From: a virus
Length of the DNA: 52,358 nt
Reading direction: 5' to 3' (one strand)
IMG/VR virus record: IMGVR_UViG_3300043419_001551
Span: 1-52,358 of that record
Shown: piece after piece, positions 12,435 to 20,425 of the stretch
Position numbering within the stretch: the stretch's first letter is position 1
Layout of the letters: every line of letters begins with the position of its first letter
Notes under the pieces: model-generated
Seen by the model: the letters and a program-made list of their open reading frames with translations, nothing else
The model's database searches: none
Told to the model about the DNA's origin: nothing
Made by a program: the position numbers and the translations under genes

Positions 12435-15301
12435 GAGTCGTCGCCTTCGACACCGAGACTCATCTCATCCAGCCCGGTCTTCTCACGCCGAAGCTCGTGT
12501 GCGTGTCGGTAGCTGATGAAAACGGCGTATGGCTGCACGACCGGCGCTACGGCACCGACTACGTCGAGATGCTGCTCGGTGACCCCGATGTCGCGCTCGT
12601 CGGCCACAACGTCGCCTATGACCTCGGGGTTCTATGCGCTCGTCGTCCCGAGCTGATTCCTCTCGTTTTCCAAGCCTACGAGCAGGGCCGCATCTGGGAT
12701 ACCAAGGTCCGTCAGGAGCTCCTCGACATCGCCTCCGGTCGTAGCCAGCGCAACGGTGCGACCTTCGCACTCCGCAACGGCGAGTGGGTCAAGGCAGGCT
12801 ACTCGCTCGCCGGTCTTGCCGGTCACTACCTCGGGAAGGACCGCTTCGCCGAGAAGACCGATGAGAACGCCTGGCGGATGCGCTACCACGAGCTGGAAGA
12901 CGTGCCGCTCGACCAGTGGCCCGTCGAGGCGACGGCCTACGCCAAGGAAGACGCCGAGGACACGCTCGCCATCTTCCTGAAGCAGGGCGGCGTGGACGGG
13001 GCAGTACCCACCGAGCAGGAACAGGTCCGAGCGGCGTGGGCGCTGCACCTCATGAGCGTGTGGGGCGTGCGAACCGACGCGACCTCGGTGGCGGACCTCG
13101 AACAGCGACTCCTCACCGAACAGGCCCGTCTTCGCAAGCGAGTCATTCAGGCCGGCATCCTCGTTCCCAAGCGCGTCCCCGAAGACGAGGCCGAGTTCCA
13201 TGAAGAGGTCACGAAGCGTCGGAAGGCCACGAAGAAGGACCTTCAGCCCGCGCTCGACGGCTCGACGCCGGAGATTGAGTACGAGGACGGTGTTCCGTAT
13301 GTCGTCACGCGGACCACGGTCCCGATGCGCTGGGCGAAAGACAGCAAGAAAATCGAGGCGTACACCCAGCGTTACCTGACCCGTCGAGGCATGGACGTCG
13401 AGCTGACGGCGACGGGTCGCGTGAGCACAGCCAAGGACACGCTCAAGCAGACCGGCTCGCTGCTTCTCGACCTCGTGGCCGATGGCGGCGGCGTGGACAA
13501 AGTGCTCGGCACCTACGTTCCGGTGCTGAAGGACGGCACGCAGCGGCCCATCAACGCGCGGTTCAACGTCCTCGTGAACTCGGGCCGGACGAGCTGCGTC
13601 TCGGGCGACACGCTCGTTCGCACGAGCACTGGCTACAAGCCGATGCTGGCCGTTCAGATTGGCGATCTCGTTTGGACGCACAAGAACCGCTTCCGTCCCG
13701 TGACGCGGTTCCTGCACCAAGGCATCAGGGACGTTGTGGAACTGACGTTTAGCAACGGGAATGTTTTGGTTTGCACAACAGACCATAGGCTGCTAGGCTC
13801 CGATGGACGGTGGGTTACCGTCGAGGAGCTTGTCAATGAGCATCAGCAAGAAGTGGGTTGCGGACCCAGAGAATCAGGCCAAGGCTACAAAGCTGTATCG
13901 CGAAACGTCGAAGACGATGCAGGAAATTGCGGCCGAGCTTCAGACGACGCTACACAACGTCGGGGCGGTTCTAGATCAGTACATCCCGCCGCAGGAAAGG
14001 CAGCGGCTTGCGTCAGTTCGGTATCATCTGTCGAAGGTCGGCAGCAAGAATCCGATGAAGGGCAAGACTCGCGAGCAGCATCACAACTGGCTCGGAGCGG
14101 TGGACGACGGCTACGGTTATCTGACCATCCTACACGAGGGGAAGAGGCAGTTCGTGCATCGGATTGTGATGGCTCAGGCACTGGGGTTGGCGGAACTGCC
14201 CGAGGACCTTGCGGTGCATCACATCGATGGGGACAAGAAGAACAACAGTCTGGACAATCTGGCCTTGGTCACGAAGCGCGGACATCGGATGATTCACACG
14301 CTTCAGAAGACAACAACCGAGGAGTTGTTCTTGAAGCGTGCCACCATCGGGGAAGCCATGAAGTATTTGACCTCACAGTCTTAGACGACGAGAGTTACGA
14401 GGCCATGGGACTGTTTTCCCATAATTGCTCTCTTCCCAACCTCCAGAACCTCCCCTCGGGTCGAAAGGTCGGCGGGACTCGGGAGTGCTTCGTCCCCCGC
14501 GACGGCTACGTCTTCGTGTCGGTGGACTACGACACGCTGGAGCTCCGCGCTCTCGCTCAGGTCTGCCTGACGTTGTTCGGCAAGAGCGAGATGGCGGCTA
14601 GCATCAACAACGACCGCGACCTCCACTCGCAGGTCGGCGCGACGATGCTCGGCATGACCTACGAGGACGTCGAGAAGGGGAAGAAGGTCAAGGGTTCTCC
14701 AGCCAAGACCGCCCGAGATGCCGCCAAGGTCTTCAATTTCGGCGCTCCCGGTGGTCTCGGTGCCGCGTCCCTAGTCGACTACGCCCGTGCTGGCTACGGG
14801 GTTACCATCAACGAGCAGCAGGCCCGGGAGATGAAGGCCCAGTGGCTCAAGGCGTGGCCGGAGATGGTGACCTACTTCGAGTGGGTCAATCATGCCGTAG
14901 GCTTGGGCGAGGCGGTCCTGCGGCACCCTATCACCGGCTTCGTTCGCGGGGATGTGGGCTACACGGACGGCTGTAACCACCTGTTCCAGCACCTCGCCGC
15001 CCAAGGGGCCAAGAGGGCGCTCTTTCAGGCGGCACTCGAAGCCTACGCCGACCCGACCTCGGCCTTCTACGGGTCGCGTCCGGTGGTCTTCGTTCACGAC
15101 GAGATCATCGCCGAGGTGCCAAAGGACCGTGCCGCCGCCGCTTCAGCCCGTTTGGCGCAGATTATGTGCGCGAAGATGGCCGAAATCATCCCCGACGTGA
15201 AGATCACTGCCTCGCCCACGCTCATGCACTACTGGACGAAGGACGCCGTTGAAACCTACGACGCGAACGGAACGCTGATTCCGTGGGAGAAGACCCGATG
15301 A
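12431..15301 (+). CDS. polA: Family A DNA polymerase, interrupted by an intein
   Basis: 956 codons, about 679 after removal of the intein. The 3'-5' exonuclease domain has D7/E9 (FDTET), N60/D64 (GHNVAYDLGV) and a YAKEDAED motif. The polymerase domain has motif A DYDTLELR (from Asp699), motif B at 762-771 (R-x3-K-x2-NFG) and motif C VHDE (888-891). The intein sits between Ser388 and Cys666, immediately before SLPNLQNLP. That segment is the conserved family A sequence preceding motif A, a typical intein site in an essential active-site region. The TGA overlaps the clamp ATG. Confidence 0.93.
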   Translation: MRVVAFDTETHLIQPGLLTPKLVCVSVADENGVWLHDRRYGTDYVEMLLGDPDVALVGHNVAYDLGVLCARRPELIPLVFQAYEQGRIWDTKVRQELLDIASGRSQRNGATFALRNGEWVKAGYSLAGLAGHYLGKDRFAEKTDENAWRMRYHELEDVPLDQWPVEATAYAKEDAEDTLAIFLKQGGVDGAVPTEQEQVRAAWALHLMSVWGVRTDATSVADLEQRLLTEQARLRKRVIQAGILVPKRVPEDEAEFHEEVTKRRKATKKDLQPALDGSTPEIEYEDGVPYVVTRTTVPMRWAKDSKKIEAYTQRYLTRRGMDVELTATGRVSTAKDTLKQTGSLLLDLVADGGGVDKVLGTYVPVLKDGTQRPINARFNVLVNSGRTSCVSGDTLVRTSTGYKPMLAVQIGDLVWTHKNRFRPVTRFLHQGIRDVVELTFSNGNVLVCTTDHRLLGSDGRWVTVEELVNEHQQEVGCGPRESGQGYKAVSRNVEDDAGNCGRASDDATQRRGGSRSVHPAAGKAAACVSSVSSVEGRQQESDEGQDSRAASQLARSGGRRLRLSDHPTRGEEAVRASDCDGSGTGVGGTARGPCGASHRWGQEEQQSGQSGLGHEARTSDDSHASEDNNRGVVLEACHHRGSHEVFDLTVLDDESYEAMGLFSHNCSLPNLQNLPSGRKVGGTRECFVPRDGYVFVSVDYDTLELRALAQVCLTLFGKSEMAASINNDRDLHSQVGATMLGMTYEDVEKGKKVKGSPAKTARDAAKVFNFGAPGGLGAASLVDYARAGYGVTINEQQAREMKAQWLKAWPEMVTYFEWVNHAVGLGEAVLRHPITGFVRGDVGYTDGCNHLFQHLAAQGAKRALFQAALEAYADPTSAFYGSRPVVFVHDEIIAEVPKDRAAAASARLAQIMCAKMAEIIPDVKITASPTLMHYWTKDAVETYDANGTLIPWEKTR
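13595..14425 (+). other. Intein within DNA polymerase (277 aa)
   Basis: Block A starts at Cys389 (CVSGDTLVRTSTGYKPM) and block B is VLVCTTDHRLL. C-terminal block F is HEVFDLTVLDDESYEAMG and block G ends FSHN before Cys+1. All residues needed for standard class 1 splicing are present: Cys1, the block B Thr and His, the penultimate His, the terminal Asn and the Cys nucleophile. Between blocks B and F the polymerase frame is low-complexity (Ser/Gly/Gln/Arg/Ala) and matches no endonuclease type. The same DNA in the +1 frame encodes an HNH endonuclease. No LAGLIDADG or HNH motif exists in the intein frame. Confidence 0.9.
13836..14384 (+). CDS. HNH homing endonuclease, nested out of frame inside the intein
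   Basis: 182 residues in the +1 frame relative to the polymerase. It has its own GAGGAG ribosome site 8 bases before ATG. The N-terminal part has a helix-turn-helix pattern (TMQEIAAELQTTLHNVGAVL). The HNH domain runs from GYGYLTILH (about 94) through VHRIVM (His108) to HHIDGDKKNNSLDNL (128-142) and RGHRMIH. It probably cuts intein-less polymerase genes to spread the element. Its last codons overlap the DNA for intein block F. The DNA here is less GC-rich than the flanking exteins, which fits transfer. Confidence 0.87.
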   Translation: MSISKKWVADPENQAKATKLYRETSKTMQEIAAELQTTLHNVGAVLDQYIPPQERQRLASVRYHLSKVGSKNPMKGKTREQHHNWLGAVDDGYGYLTILHEGKRQFVHRIVMAQALGLAELPEDLAVHHIDGDKKNNSLDNLALVTKRGHRMIHTLQKTTTEELFLKRATIGEAMKYLTSQS

Positions 15302-16392
15302 AGATCATCGTGAAGAAGACCGACCTTGCCGCCATCCTGCACCGTGCCACGACCGTGACCGAGACGAAGGCTACCATGCCCATCCTCTCGGCGGTCCTGC
15401 TGGAGGACATCGGCGACGGCATGACCGTCCGGGCCTACGACCTCGAGGTCGGGTACTTCGGCTTCGTCACCGGCGAGGTGTCGAAGCCCGGTAAGGTTGC
15501 CGTGAACGCGAAGACTTTGGGCGAGGTCGTCAAGGGCTTGCCCGAGGCCACGGTCACCTTGTCGGCTGAGAAGAACCGGCTCGTCGTGACCTCGGGCGGC
15601 AGCGAGTACCGGCTGTCGACCTTGTCCGCCGAGGAGTACCCCGCGCTGCCCGAGAAGTCGGACGGCATCGACTTTCGGCTAAAGGCCCGCGACTTCGCCT
15701 CGGTCCTCGGTCGGGTCGGCTACGCTCAGTCCACCGACGAGACGCGCTACTCGCTTAACGGCACGCTGCTCGAAGGTGCGGACGGCGTTCTCGGGACCAC
15801 GGCGACGGACGGTCACCGGCTCGTCCACTCGGGCCTGCGGTGCGGTGCTCCCGACTTCAAGGGCGTCATCGTCAGCCGCAAGACCACCCGCCTCCTGCGG
15901 TCCATCCTCGACACGCTCGGCGAGACCGAGGTGTCGGTGACCGTGAGCGAGAACGCCATCGCGCTCGACACGGAGCACGAGCGGGTCGTCGCTCGGCTCA
16001 TCGACGGCGCGTACCCCGACTACGTTGGCATCTACCCCGAGACCGAAGCCAAGAGCACGCTCGACGTGAAGGAGCTGTCGTCGGTGCTCGGTCGTCTCAA
16101 GGTCGTCTCCGACTCGACGAAGTGGACCGTGGGCGGCGGCGTGGTCAAGTTCCGAGCCTTCGACCCCGACCTCGGGGAGGTCGAGGATTGGATGCACCAC
16201 GGCAACGACGCCAAAGACGTGACCTTCGGTGTGAACGGGGCCTACATTCGCGAGGCCGTGTCGGTCGTGACCGGCGGGTCGGTGGACGTGTTCTTCCCTG
16301 CCGACGACCTCACGCCGGTCGTCCTGCGGTACCCGGGGCTGTCCGATGGGCTGGAGGACTACGCCATCGTCATGCCCATGCGGGTGAAGTGA
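15298..16392 (+). CDS. dnaN: Sliding clamp, DNA polymerase III beta-like
   Basis: 364 residues, normal for a three-domain bacterial beta clamp. It shows the DnaN signatures MPILSAVLLED near the N-terminus, GTTATDGHRLVHS in the middle, VVARLIDGAYPDY, and the C-terminal YAIVMPMRVK that closes the protein-binding pocket. The start at 15298 overlaps the polymerase stop (ATGA). It is the processivity factor for the adjacent family A polymerase. The window holds no clamp loader, so host loader use is likely. A second clamp-like gene lies at 51039. Confidence 0.93.
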   Translation: MKIIVKKTDLAAILHRATTVTETKATMPILSAVLLEDIGDGMTVRAYDLEVGYFGFVTGEVSKPGKVAVNAKTLGEVVKGLPEATVTLSAEKNRLVVTSGGSEYRLSTLSAEEYPALPEKSDGIDFRLKARDFASVLGRVGYAQSTDETRYSLNGTLLEGADGVLGTTATDGHRLVHSGLRCGAPDFKGVIVSRKTTRLLRSILDTLGETEVSVTVSENAIALDTEHERVVARLIDGAYPDYVGIYPETEAKSTLDVKELSSVLGRLKVVSDSTKWTVGGGVVKFRAFDPDLGEVEDWMHHGNDAKDVTFGVNGAYIREAVSVVTGGSVDVFFPADDLTPVVLRYPGLSDGLEDYAIVMPMRVK

Positions 16393-16928
16393 TGACTCAC
16401 CTCGTCTCTCTCGACCCCGGACTCCGGGGCTGCGGCGTGGCTTGGTGGCACGCGAACGGGAGCCTCGCCCACGTCGCCTACCTTCGCAATCCCGTGAAGA
16501 AGGGCGACGGTCCCGCCGCGTGGATGGGGTACGACTCGGTCGTGCTCTATGACAATCGGCCCGACTACTTCATCTCCGAGGTCCCGCAGGTCTACCGAGC
16601 CGGGGCGTCGAAAGGCGACCCGGACGACCTCATCCAGCTCGCGGGTGTGGTCGGGGTCTTCGCCCAGGCTTTCCGAGCGACGACGCACCTCGGCGTCAAG
16701 CCGAGGGAGTGGAAGGGCCAAGTCCCCAAGGACGTCCACCACGCCCGCCTCATGAAGACCCTGACCCCCGAGGAGCTGGCGATGGTGGAAGCGGCAGCAC
16801 CCCCGTCCCTCCGTCACAATGTGCTGGACGCGGTCGGGATAGGGCGGTATTGGTTCGACTCGCTTCGTAGAGAAGCGACCGTGGTCGAAAAACCGGCAAG
16901 AATACCGAGGAGGAGATTCACGCGATGA
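16392..16928 (+). CDS. RuvC-like Holliday junction resolvase
   Basis: 178 residues with an RNase H fold signature: SLDPGLRGCG (Asp8), FISEVPQV (Glu63) and NVLDAVGIG (Asp146) give the acidic catalytic residues in RuvC order. It is about the size of RuvC and ends in a basic tail (RIPRRRFTR). It probably resolves recombination or branched replication intermediates before packaging. The ATG overlaps the clamp TGA. Confidence 0.82.
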   Translation: MTHLVSLDPGLRGCGVAWWHANGSLAHVAYLRNPVKKGDGPAAWMGYDSVVLYDNRPDYFISEVPQVYRAGASKGDPDDLIQLAGVVGVFAQAFRATTHLGVKPREWKGQVPKDVHHARLMKTLTPEELAMVEAAAPPSLRHNVLDAVGIGRYWFDSLRREATVVEKPARIPRRRFTR

Positions 16929-17290
16929 CCCCCGAGAAACACGACCCGTGGGCGCTGCTGCGCGAGGCGAAACGACTTATCGCCGCAAACCGCTTGATGC
17001 TTGGTCACTACTCTGGGGTCCGAGAAATCGGCAGCCTAGAGGACCGCATCGACGCCGCGCTCGCGGAGCGGCAGGACTCCGCTACGGACGTTGTGGAGTG
17101 GGAGGTGTGCGGCAGCGGCTTCAGCATCTACATCGCGAGCATGGATGACGACACGACCCTCGATGCCATTCGCCTCAATAGCGGGGATTGGCGTTGGTCG
17201 GCCGAGGTGGACCGCCGGAAGTGTGGCACCTGCGCCACCGAGGCCGAGGCCAAGTCCGCCGCCATCGCGGCGGCGAGGGGGATGCGATGA
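16925..17290 (+). CDS. Hypothetical protein, 121 aa
   Basis: Start supported by AGGAGGAG and an ATGA overlap with the resolvase stop. The N-terminal helix (EAKRLIAANRLML) is followed by an acidic region and a beta-rich C-terminal half (WEVCGSGFSIYIASMDDDTTL) ending in an Ala-rich helix. Two cysteines (CGTC) are present. First of six small ATGA-linked genes; no family recognised. Confidence 0.72.
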   Translation: MTPEKHDPWALLREAKRLIAANRLMLGHYSGVREIGSLEDRIDAALAERQDSATDVVEWEVCGSGFSIYIASMDDDTTLDAIRLNSGDWRWSAEVDRRKCGTCATEAEAKSAAIAAARGMR

Positions 17291-17445
17291 TCTTTTCTGT
17301 CGAAGAAATGTTGGCTCCTGGTTTTGGTGTGGCGCGCCTTGAGAAAGTCGTCGAGGCGTTGGGTGCACGGGTTGCAGAGCTTGAGAAGAAGCTCGCACAA
17401 TCCGAACACGGTACTCGTCGCGACTTCTGCCCGAGGTGCAAGTGA
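17287..17445 (+). CDS. Hypothetical coiled-coil protein, 52 aa
   Basis: The ATG overlaps the upstream TGA. The sequence has a heptad-like helix (ARLEKVVEALGARVAELEKK) and ends DFCPRCK, a lone CxxC that could be half of a zinc site. No function can be assigned. Confidence 0.6.
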   Translation: MIFSVEEMLAPGFGVARLEKVVEALGARVAELEKKLAQSEHGTRRDFCPRCK

Positions 17446-17966
17446 TGACCCGTGACTACATGGCAATCGAACGCGCCCGCGAGGCAGGCCAACAGCCCGA
17501 TTACGAGGACACGAAGGACTGCGGCTGTCGGGAGTGCTTCTTGGAAAACGAGGTCGAGCGGCTCCGTGTCGAACGGGACCGTGCTATTGATGACTGTGAA
17601 ATACTTGTTCGTGAAGTCCACGCTTTGGGTGCTGGGGCAGTCATGAAGTCGCTCTTCAATGACCGGCAGCCGGTAGCTCCGGCGGGTTCGACTCCCTCCC
17701 CAGCGCCCATCTCCGATTACCGAAAAAGCTACGCCGTCATGTTTCGACGTGAGGAGCGCGAGAAGCTGGAGGCTCTGGCGAAGGCAGAGCGGCTGACTGC
17801 CGAGGTCGAACAGTTGACTGCTGAGTTGTGCCGCATGAAGTCGAGACCCTGCGAGACAGAGTTCTCGCACCTTGATGTAATGTGGCAACAACTTGTCCGA
17901 GAGCGCGACAAAGCCGTGTTTGAAGTCCAAAGGCTACGCGCCCTTCCCGTCCACGAGAACAAGTGA
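17445..17966 (+). CDS. Hypothetical coiled-coil protein, 173 aa
   Basis: ATG 17445 overlaps the upstream TGA. It has a Cys cluster early (DCGCRECFLE) and then two long charged helical segments (ENEVERLRVERDRAIDD; then EEREKLEALAKAERLTAEVE) separated by a Pro/Ser linker. It is probably an elongated oligomeric protein. No catalytic motif is seen. Confidence 0.68.
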   Translation: MTRDYMAIERAREAGQQPDYEDTKDCGCRECFLENEVERLRVERDRAIDDCEILVREVHALGAGAVMKSLFNDRQPVAPAGSTPSPAPISDYRKSYAVMFRREEREKLEALAKAERLTAEVEQLTAELCRMKSRPCETEFSHLDVMWQQLVRERDKAVFEVQRLRALPVHENK

Positions 17967-18166
17967 TGTTTACCATCGGCAACGATGAATTGGAACAGGC
18001 TCCTGTGCTGCGCGACGAGCCGTTCCCCTGTTACCGCTGCGGCGATTTGCACCCCATCATCGACTCGCAGCCACCGGGAGCGTTGCAGGCGGTTCGCTGT
18101 GGCGACGGAACGTTCCTGGTAGGCATCAAGTGGCGGCGATTTACACCGCCAAGAGACAAGCCATGA
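17966..18166 (+). CDS. Small CxxC protein, 66 aa
   Basis: Begins MFTIGNDELEQAP; a GTG three bases earlier is an alternative start. It carries CYRCGD and then RCGDGTFLVGIKW, a zinc-ribbon-like pattern with three cysteines. Stop and start codons overlap with both neighbours. No family can be named. Confidence 0.65.
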   Translation: MFTIGNDELEQAPVLRDEPFPCYRCGDLHPIIDSQPPGALQAVRCGDGTFLVGIKWRRFTPPRDKP

Positions 18167-18408
18167 TCACCTGGAAGCGCAAGGGACCGAAGGGCTGCTA
18201 CCGCACTGTTCGCGAGGGGCGTATCGTCCTTCTTGAGAAGGCAAAGGCTCCCTACGACCAGCTTTGGCTCATGCACGAACCGGACGGAGCCGGTGGTCTC
18301 TCGACGAGTGTCGTCTTCGGCAAGACTTCCGAGCAGGCCCAGCGAGGTGCTACGGCTCTGCTCCTGCGACAGAAGCCGGGAACAGCCAAGCTCCTGAGCG
18401 TTACATGA
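18163..18408 (+). CDS. Hypothetical protein, 81 aa
   Basis: MITWKRKGPKGCYRTVREGR, with the ATG inside the upstream stop (ATGA). The basic N-terminus and short beta strands suggest a compact fold. Unknown function; part of the small-gene cassette between the resolvase and the serine recombinase. Confidence 0.68.
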   Translation: MITWKRKGPKGCYRTVREGRIVLLEKAKAPYDQLWLMHEPDGAGGLSTSVVFGKTSEQAQRGATALLLRQKPGTAKLLSVT

Positions 18409-18605
18409 AGTTCATCGTCGAGCTGATCAACAACGGTCGGGGTTCTGTGACAGGGAGTCTCGTCGATACGGACGATGACGGCTACACGCTGTACGAGGTC
18501 ACGGTCATGACCGACAGCACGAAGGACTCCCAGACCCGCGTTCTGCGCGACCTCGCGAGGCACCTGAACTGGTTCGTCGACCTGTCGGAAGGTGGGACGA
18601 AGTAG
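18405..18605 (+). CDS. Hypothetical protein, 66 aa
   Basis: MKFIVELINNGRGSVTGSLV with alternating beta strands and an acidic SLVDTDDDGYTLYEV turn, then a short helix (RVLRDLARHLNWFVDL). Last gene of the ATGA-linked cassette; a strong terminator follows 21 bases later. Confidence 0.7.
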   Translation: MKFIVELINNGRGSVTGSLVDTDDDGYTLYEVTVMTDSTKDSQTRVLRDLARHLNWFVDLSEGGTK

Positions 18606-18626
18606 CGAACCGTGTGAAACCTAACG

Positions 18627-18665
18627 CACCCGCCCACCTGTCGGTGAGCGGGTGTTCTTTTTTCT
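18627..18665 (+). terminator. Rho-independent terminator after the small-gene cassette
   Basis: CACCCGC (18627-18633) pairs with GCGGGTG (18648-18654), with an additional inner ACC/GGT pairing and a TGTC loop, followed by a T-rich tract from 18655 (ttctttttttctt). It is the clearest terminator in the rightward block and separates the replication genes from the recombinase. Confidence 0.85.
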
Positions 18666-18742
18666 TGACCCCTCTGTGACAGTCCGGCATAGTCCCCCTC
18701 GTCGCAGGTCGTAGGGGCCGACGACGCACCACCGAGGGTTCC

Positions 18743-19453
18743 GTGTCAAAGTCCAAGTCCAAGTCCAAGAAGCCCGTCGCCGACGCTACCAAGGCCGTCG
18801 CGTACATCCGCGTGTCCACCGACGAGCAACACCTCGGCCCCGAGGCTCAACTTGCCGCCATCGAACTTTGGGCGAGCCGGCAAGGTGTCACGGTCGTTGC
18901 CGTTCACCGCGACCTCGGTGTGTCCGGTGCGACGCCCTTGGCGGACTGCTCGGGACTCATGGCCGCGCTCGAAGACCTCCGTGTGCATGCCGCCGGTCTA
19001 CTCGTTGTCGCCAAGCGAGACCGTCTTGCCCGCGACGTCATGAAGTCCGCGATGGCCGAGGCTCGTGCCGAGGCACTCGGTGCTCGCATCGTGAGCACGG
19101 CCGGCGAGGGCGACGGTACCGACCCTGCCGCCAAGCTCATGCGAACCATCATCGACGCCTTTGCCGAGTACGAGCGGCTCATCATCGGTGCGCGCACGAA
19201 GGCTGCGCTTGCGGTCAAGAAGACCAAGGCCGAGCGCATCGGCGGCATTCCCTACGGCTTCTCGGACGTGGACGGTAAGCTGGTCCCGAACGAAGACGAG
19301 CAGCGGGTCATCAACCACGCCAAATATCTTTCTTCACAAGGACAGTCCATGCGTGGTATCTGCGCCACGTTCTGCATCGAAGGAGTCGTCTTCCGCAACT
19401 TCTCATGGAACAGTCCCGCTCACGCCGACCGTTTGATCAAGGCGGTTCTGTAA
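18743..19453 (+). CDS. Small serine recombinase (resolvase/invertase family)
   Basis: 236 residues from GTG. After a Lys/Ser-rich start (MSKSKSKSKK) comes the catalytic domain with the nucleophile Ser25 in YIRVSTDEQ, GVSGAT, the conserved arginines in KRDRLARD, and an EYERLIIGARTKAAL helix. The C-terminal HTH-like region is short, ending FSWNSPAHADRLIKAVL. It is too short for a large phage integrase. It could invert a segment, resolve multimers or integrate; no crossover site was identified. The terminator upstream suggests its own promoter. Confidence 0.85.
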   Translation: MSKSKSKSKKPVADATKAVAYIRVSTDEQHLGPEAQLAAIELWASRQGVTVVAVHRDLGVSGATPLADCSGLMAALEDLRVHAAGLLVVAKRDRLARDVMKSAMAEARAEALGARIVSTAGEGDGTDPAAKLMRTIIDAFAEYERLIIGARTKAALAVKKTKAERIGGIPYGFSDVDGKLVPNEDEQRVINHAKYLSSQGQSMRGICATFCIEGVVFRNFSWNSPAHADRLIKAVL

Positions 19454-19474
19454 CACTCACCCTAGGAGGTCACC

Positions 19475-19771
19475 GTGTTCGTCTCTTTTGCCACCGACTC
19501 AGGTATTCGTTTCGACGCTCACTTCTACGACGTCAAGGCCGACAAAATCGAGACCCGCTCGGTCACCGGCTGGGTGACAGGCGACGACGGTCTCAGCCAG
19601 GCCACAGTGCTGGTCCCCGATAGCGGCATTCAGGTTCGTGTGGGTGCGTTCCAAAACTTCCTCGCCGTGGTTCCGAAGGGACAGGAGGAGGCGCATCAGC
19701 CCCTCATCGACGCGAAGATCGCCGAGCTGAAGAAGGCGAGCGCGGAGTCGAAGCCTGTGGCAGAGGCGTAG
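19475..19771 (+). CDS. Hypothetical protein, 98 aa
   Basis: GTG start with a near-perfect ribosome site (CTAGGAGGTCACC). It is mostly beta-strand (FVSFATDSGIRFDAHFYDV, then VTGWVTGDDG), with a Lys/Ala/Glu-rich tail. The strong ribosome site suggests high expression. No family is recognised. Confidence 0.72.
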   Translation: MFVSFATDSGIRFDAHFYDVKADKIETRSVTGWVTGDDGLSQATVLVPDSGIQVRVGAFQNFLAVVPKGQEEAHQPLIDAKIAELKKASAESKPVAEA

Positions 19772-19772
19772 T

Positions 19773-20096
19773 ATGGGCATCCGTGGACCGAAAGCCGACC
19801 ATGGTGATCGACTGCGATGGAAGTGTTCGGACTTTGACTGCTCGCACACGGTCGGTTGCCGCGACAAGGTTATGTACGCCGACAACGGCAACGTCCAAAT
19901 CCACGGGGAGGTCTCGTGGAACGAGAACGACCGGAAGTGGGATTGGTGCGTGCGGGTCGACCACTACGGCTCGTCGGATATGACGCAGGCACAGGTCGAG
20001 GCGATGGCCGCTCGTCACGCTCGTCGCATGGCGGGTCAGGTCGGGATGTTGTTTCGCGGACCGAAGGTGATGGCTCTTGTTGATCCAGAGGATTGA
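19773..20096 (+). CDS. Hypothetical protein, 107 aa
   Basis: Starts one base after the upstream stop. Three cysteines near the N-terminus (WKCSDFDCSHTVGCRDK) could bind a metal. This is followed by a beta-rich, Trp-containing core and a basic Met/Arg-rich helix (VEAMAARHARRMAGQ). Function unknown. Confidence 0.7.
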   Translation: MGIRGPKADHGDRLRWKCSDFDCSHTVGCRDKVMYADNGNVQIHGEVSWNENDRKWDWCVRVDHYGSSDMTQAQVEAMAARHARRMAGQVGMLFRGPKVMALVDPED

Positions 20097-20100
20097 GCCG

Positions 20101-20247
20101 GTGACGCCCATCGACTGTCGGCTCTTCGACCGGCGAAGGGACGAACGAGGCCGCGAGCCGCGTGAGCAGCCGAAGGACACATTCACAAGGGCGTTGCAGG
20201 ACGCCCAGGAGCAGGAAGATGGACGACCGCACTTTGGCGGAACGTAG
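20101..20247 (+). CDS. Possible small protein, 48 aa
   Basis: GTG start four bases after the upstream stop; encodes MTPIDCRLFDRRRDERGREP and 28 more residues, strongly charged and probably disordered. It overlaps the next gene by 29 bp, which counts slightly against it. It does fill an otherwise empty 120-bp gap. Confidence 0.45.
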   Translation: MTPIDCRLFDRRRDERGREPREQPKDTFTRALQDAQEQEDGRPHFGGT

Positions 20248-20425
20248 ATTCGACGAGCTGGTCGCTGAGCGTCGAGCGCAGGGCCGGAAGACCTATGGCA
20301 AAGGGCTCGACCACGACGACAACTACTGCTGGAAAATGATGGCCTTGGAAGAGGCTCTCGACATGGGCCAGTACCTCATGGCCCACATCGTCCGGCTGGA
20401 AGCCGAAATCGCGGGGCGAACGTGA
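20219..20425 (+). CDS. Hypothetical protein, 68 aa
   Basis: MDDRTLAERRFDELVAERRA, with AGGAGCAGGA upstream of ATG. Mostly helical, ending in an amphipathic helix (MALEEALDMGQYLMAHIVRLEAEIA) that could mediate dimerisation. Unknown function. The next GTG overlaps its stop. Confidence 0.68.
   Translation: MDDRTLAERRFDELVAERRAQGRKTYGKGLDHDDNYCWKMMALEEALDMGQYLMAHIVRLEAEIAGRT

Noticed and set aside
15840-16391. Longer N-terminus of the RuvC-like protein
   Set aside because: The added residues are Arg-rich shadow of the clamp gene; the ATG at 16392 overlaps the clamp stop and precedes the catalytic Asp directly.
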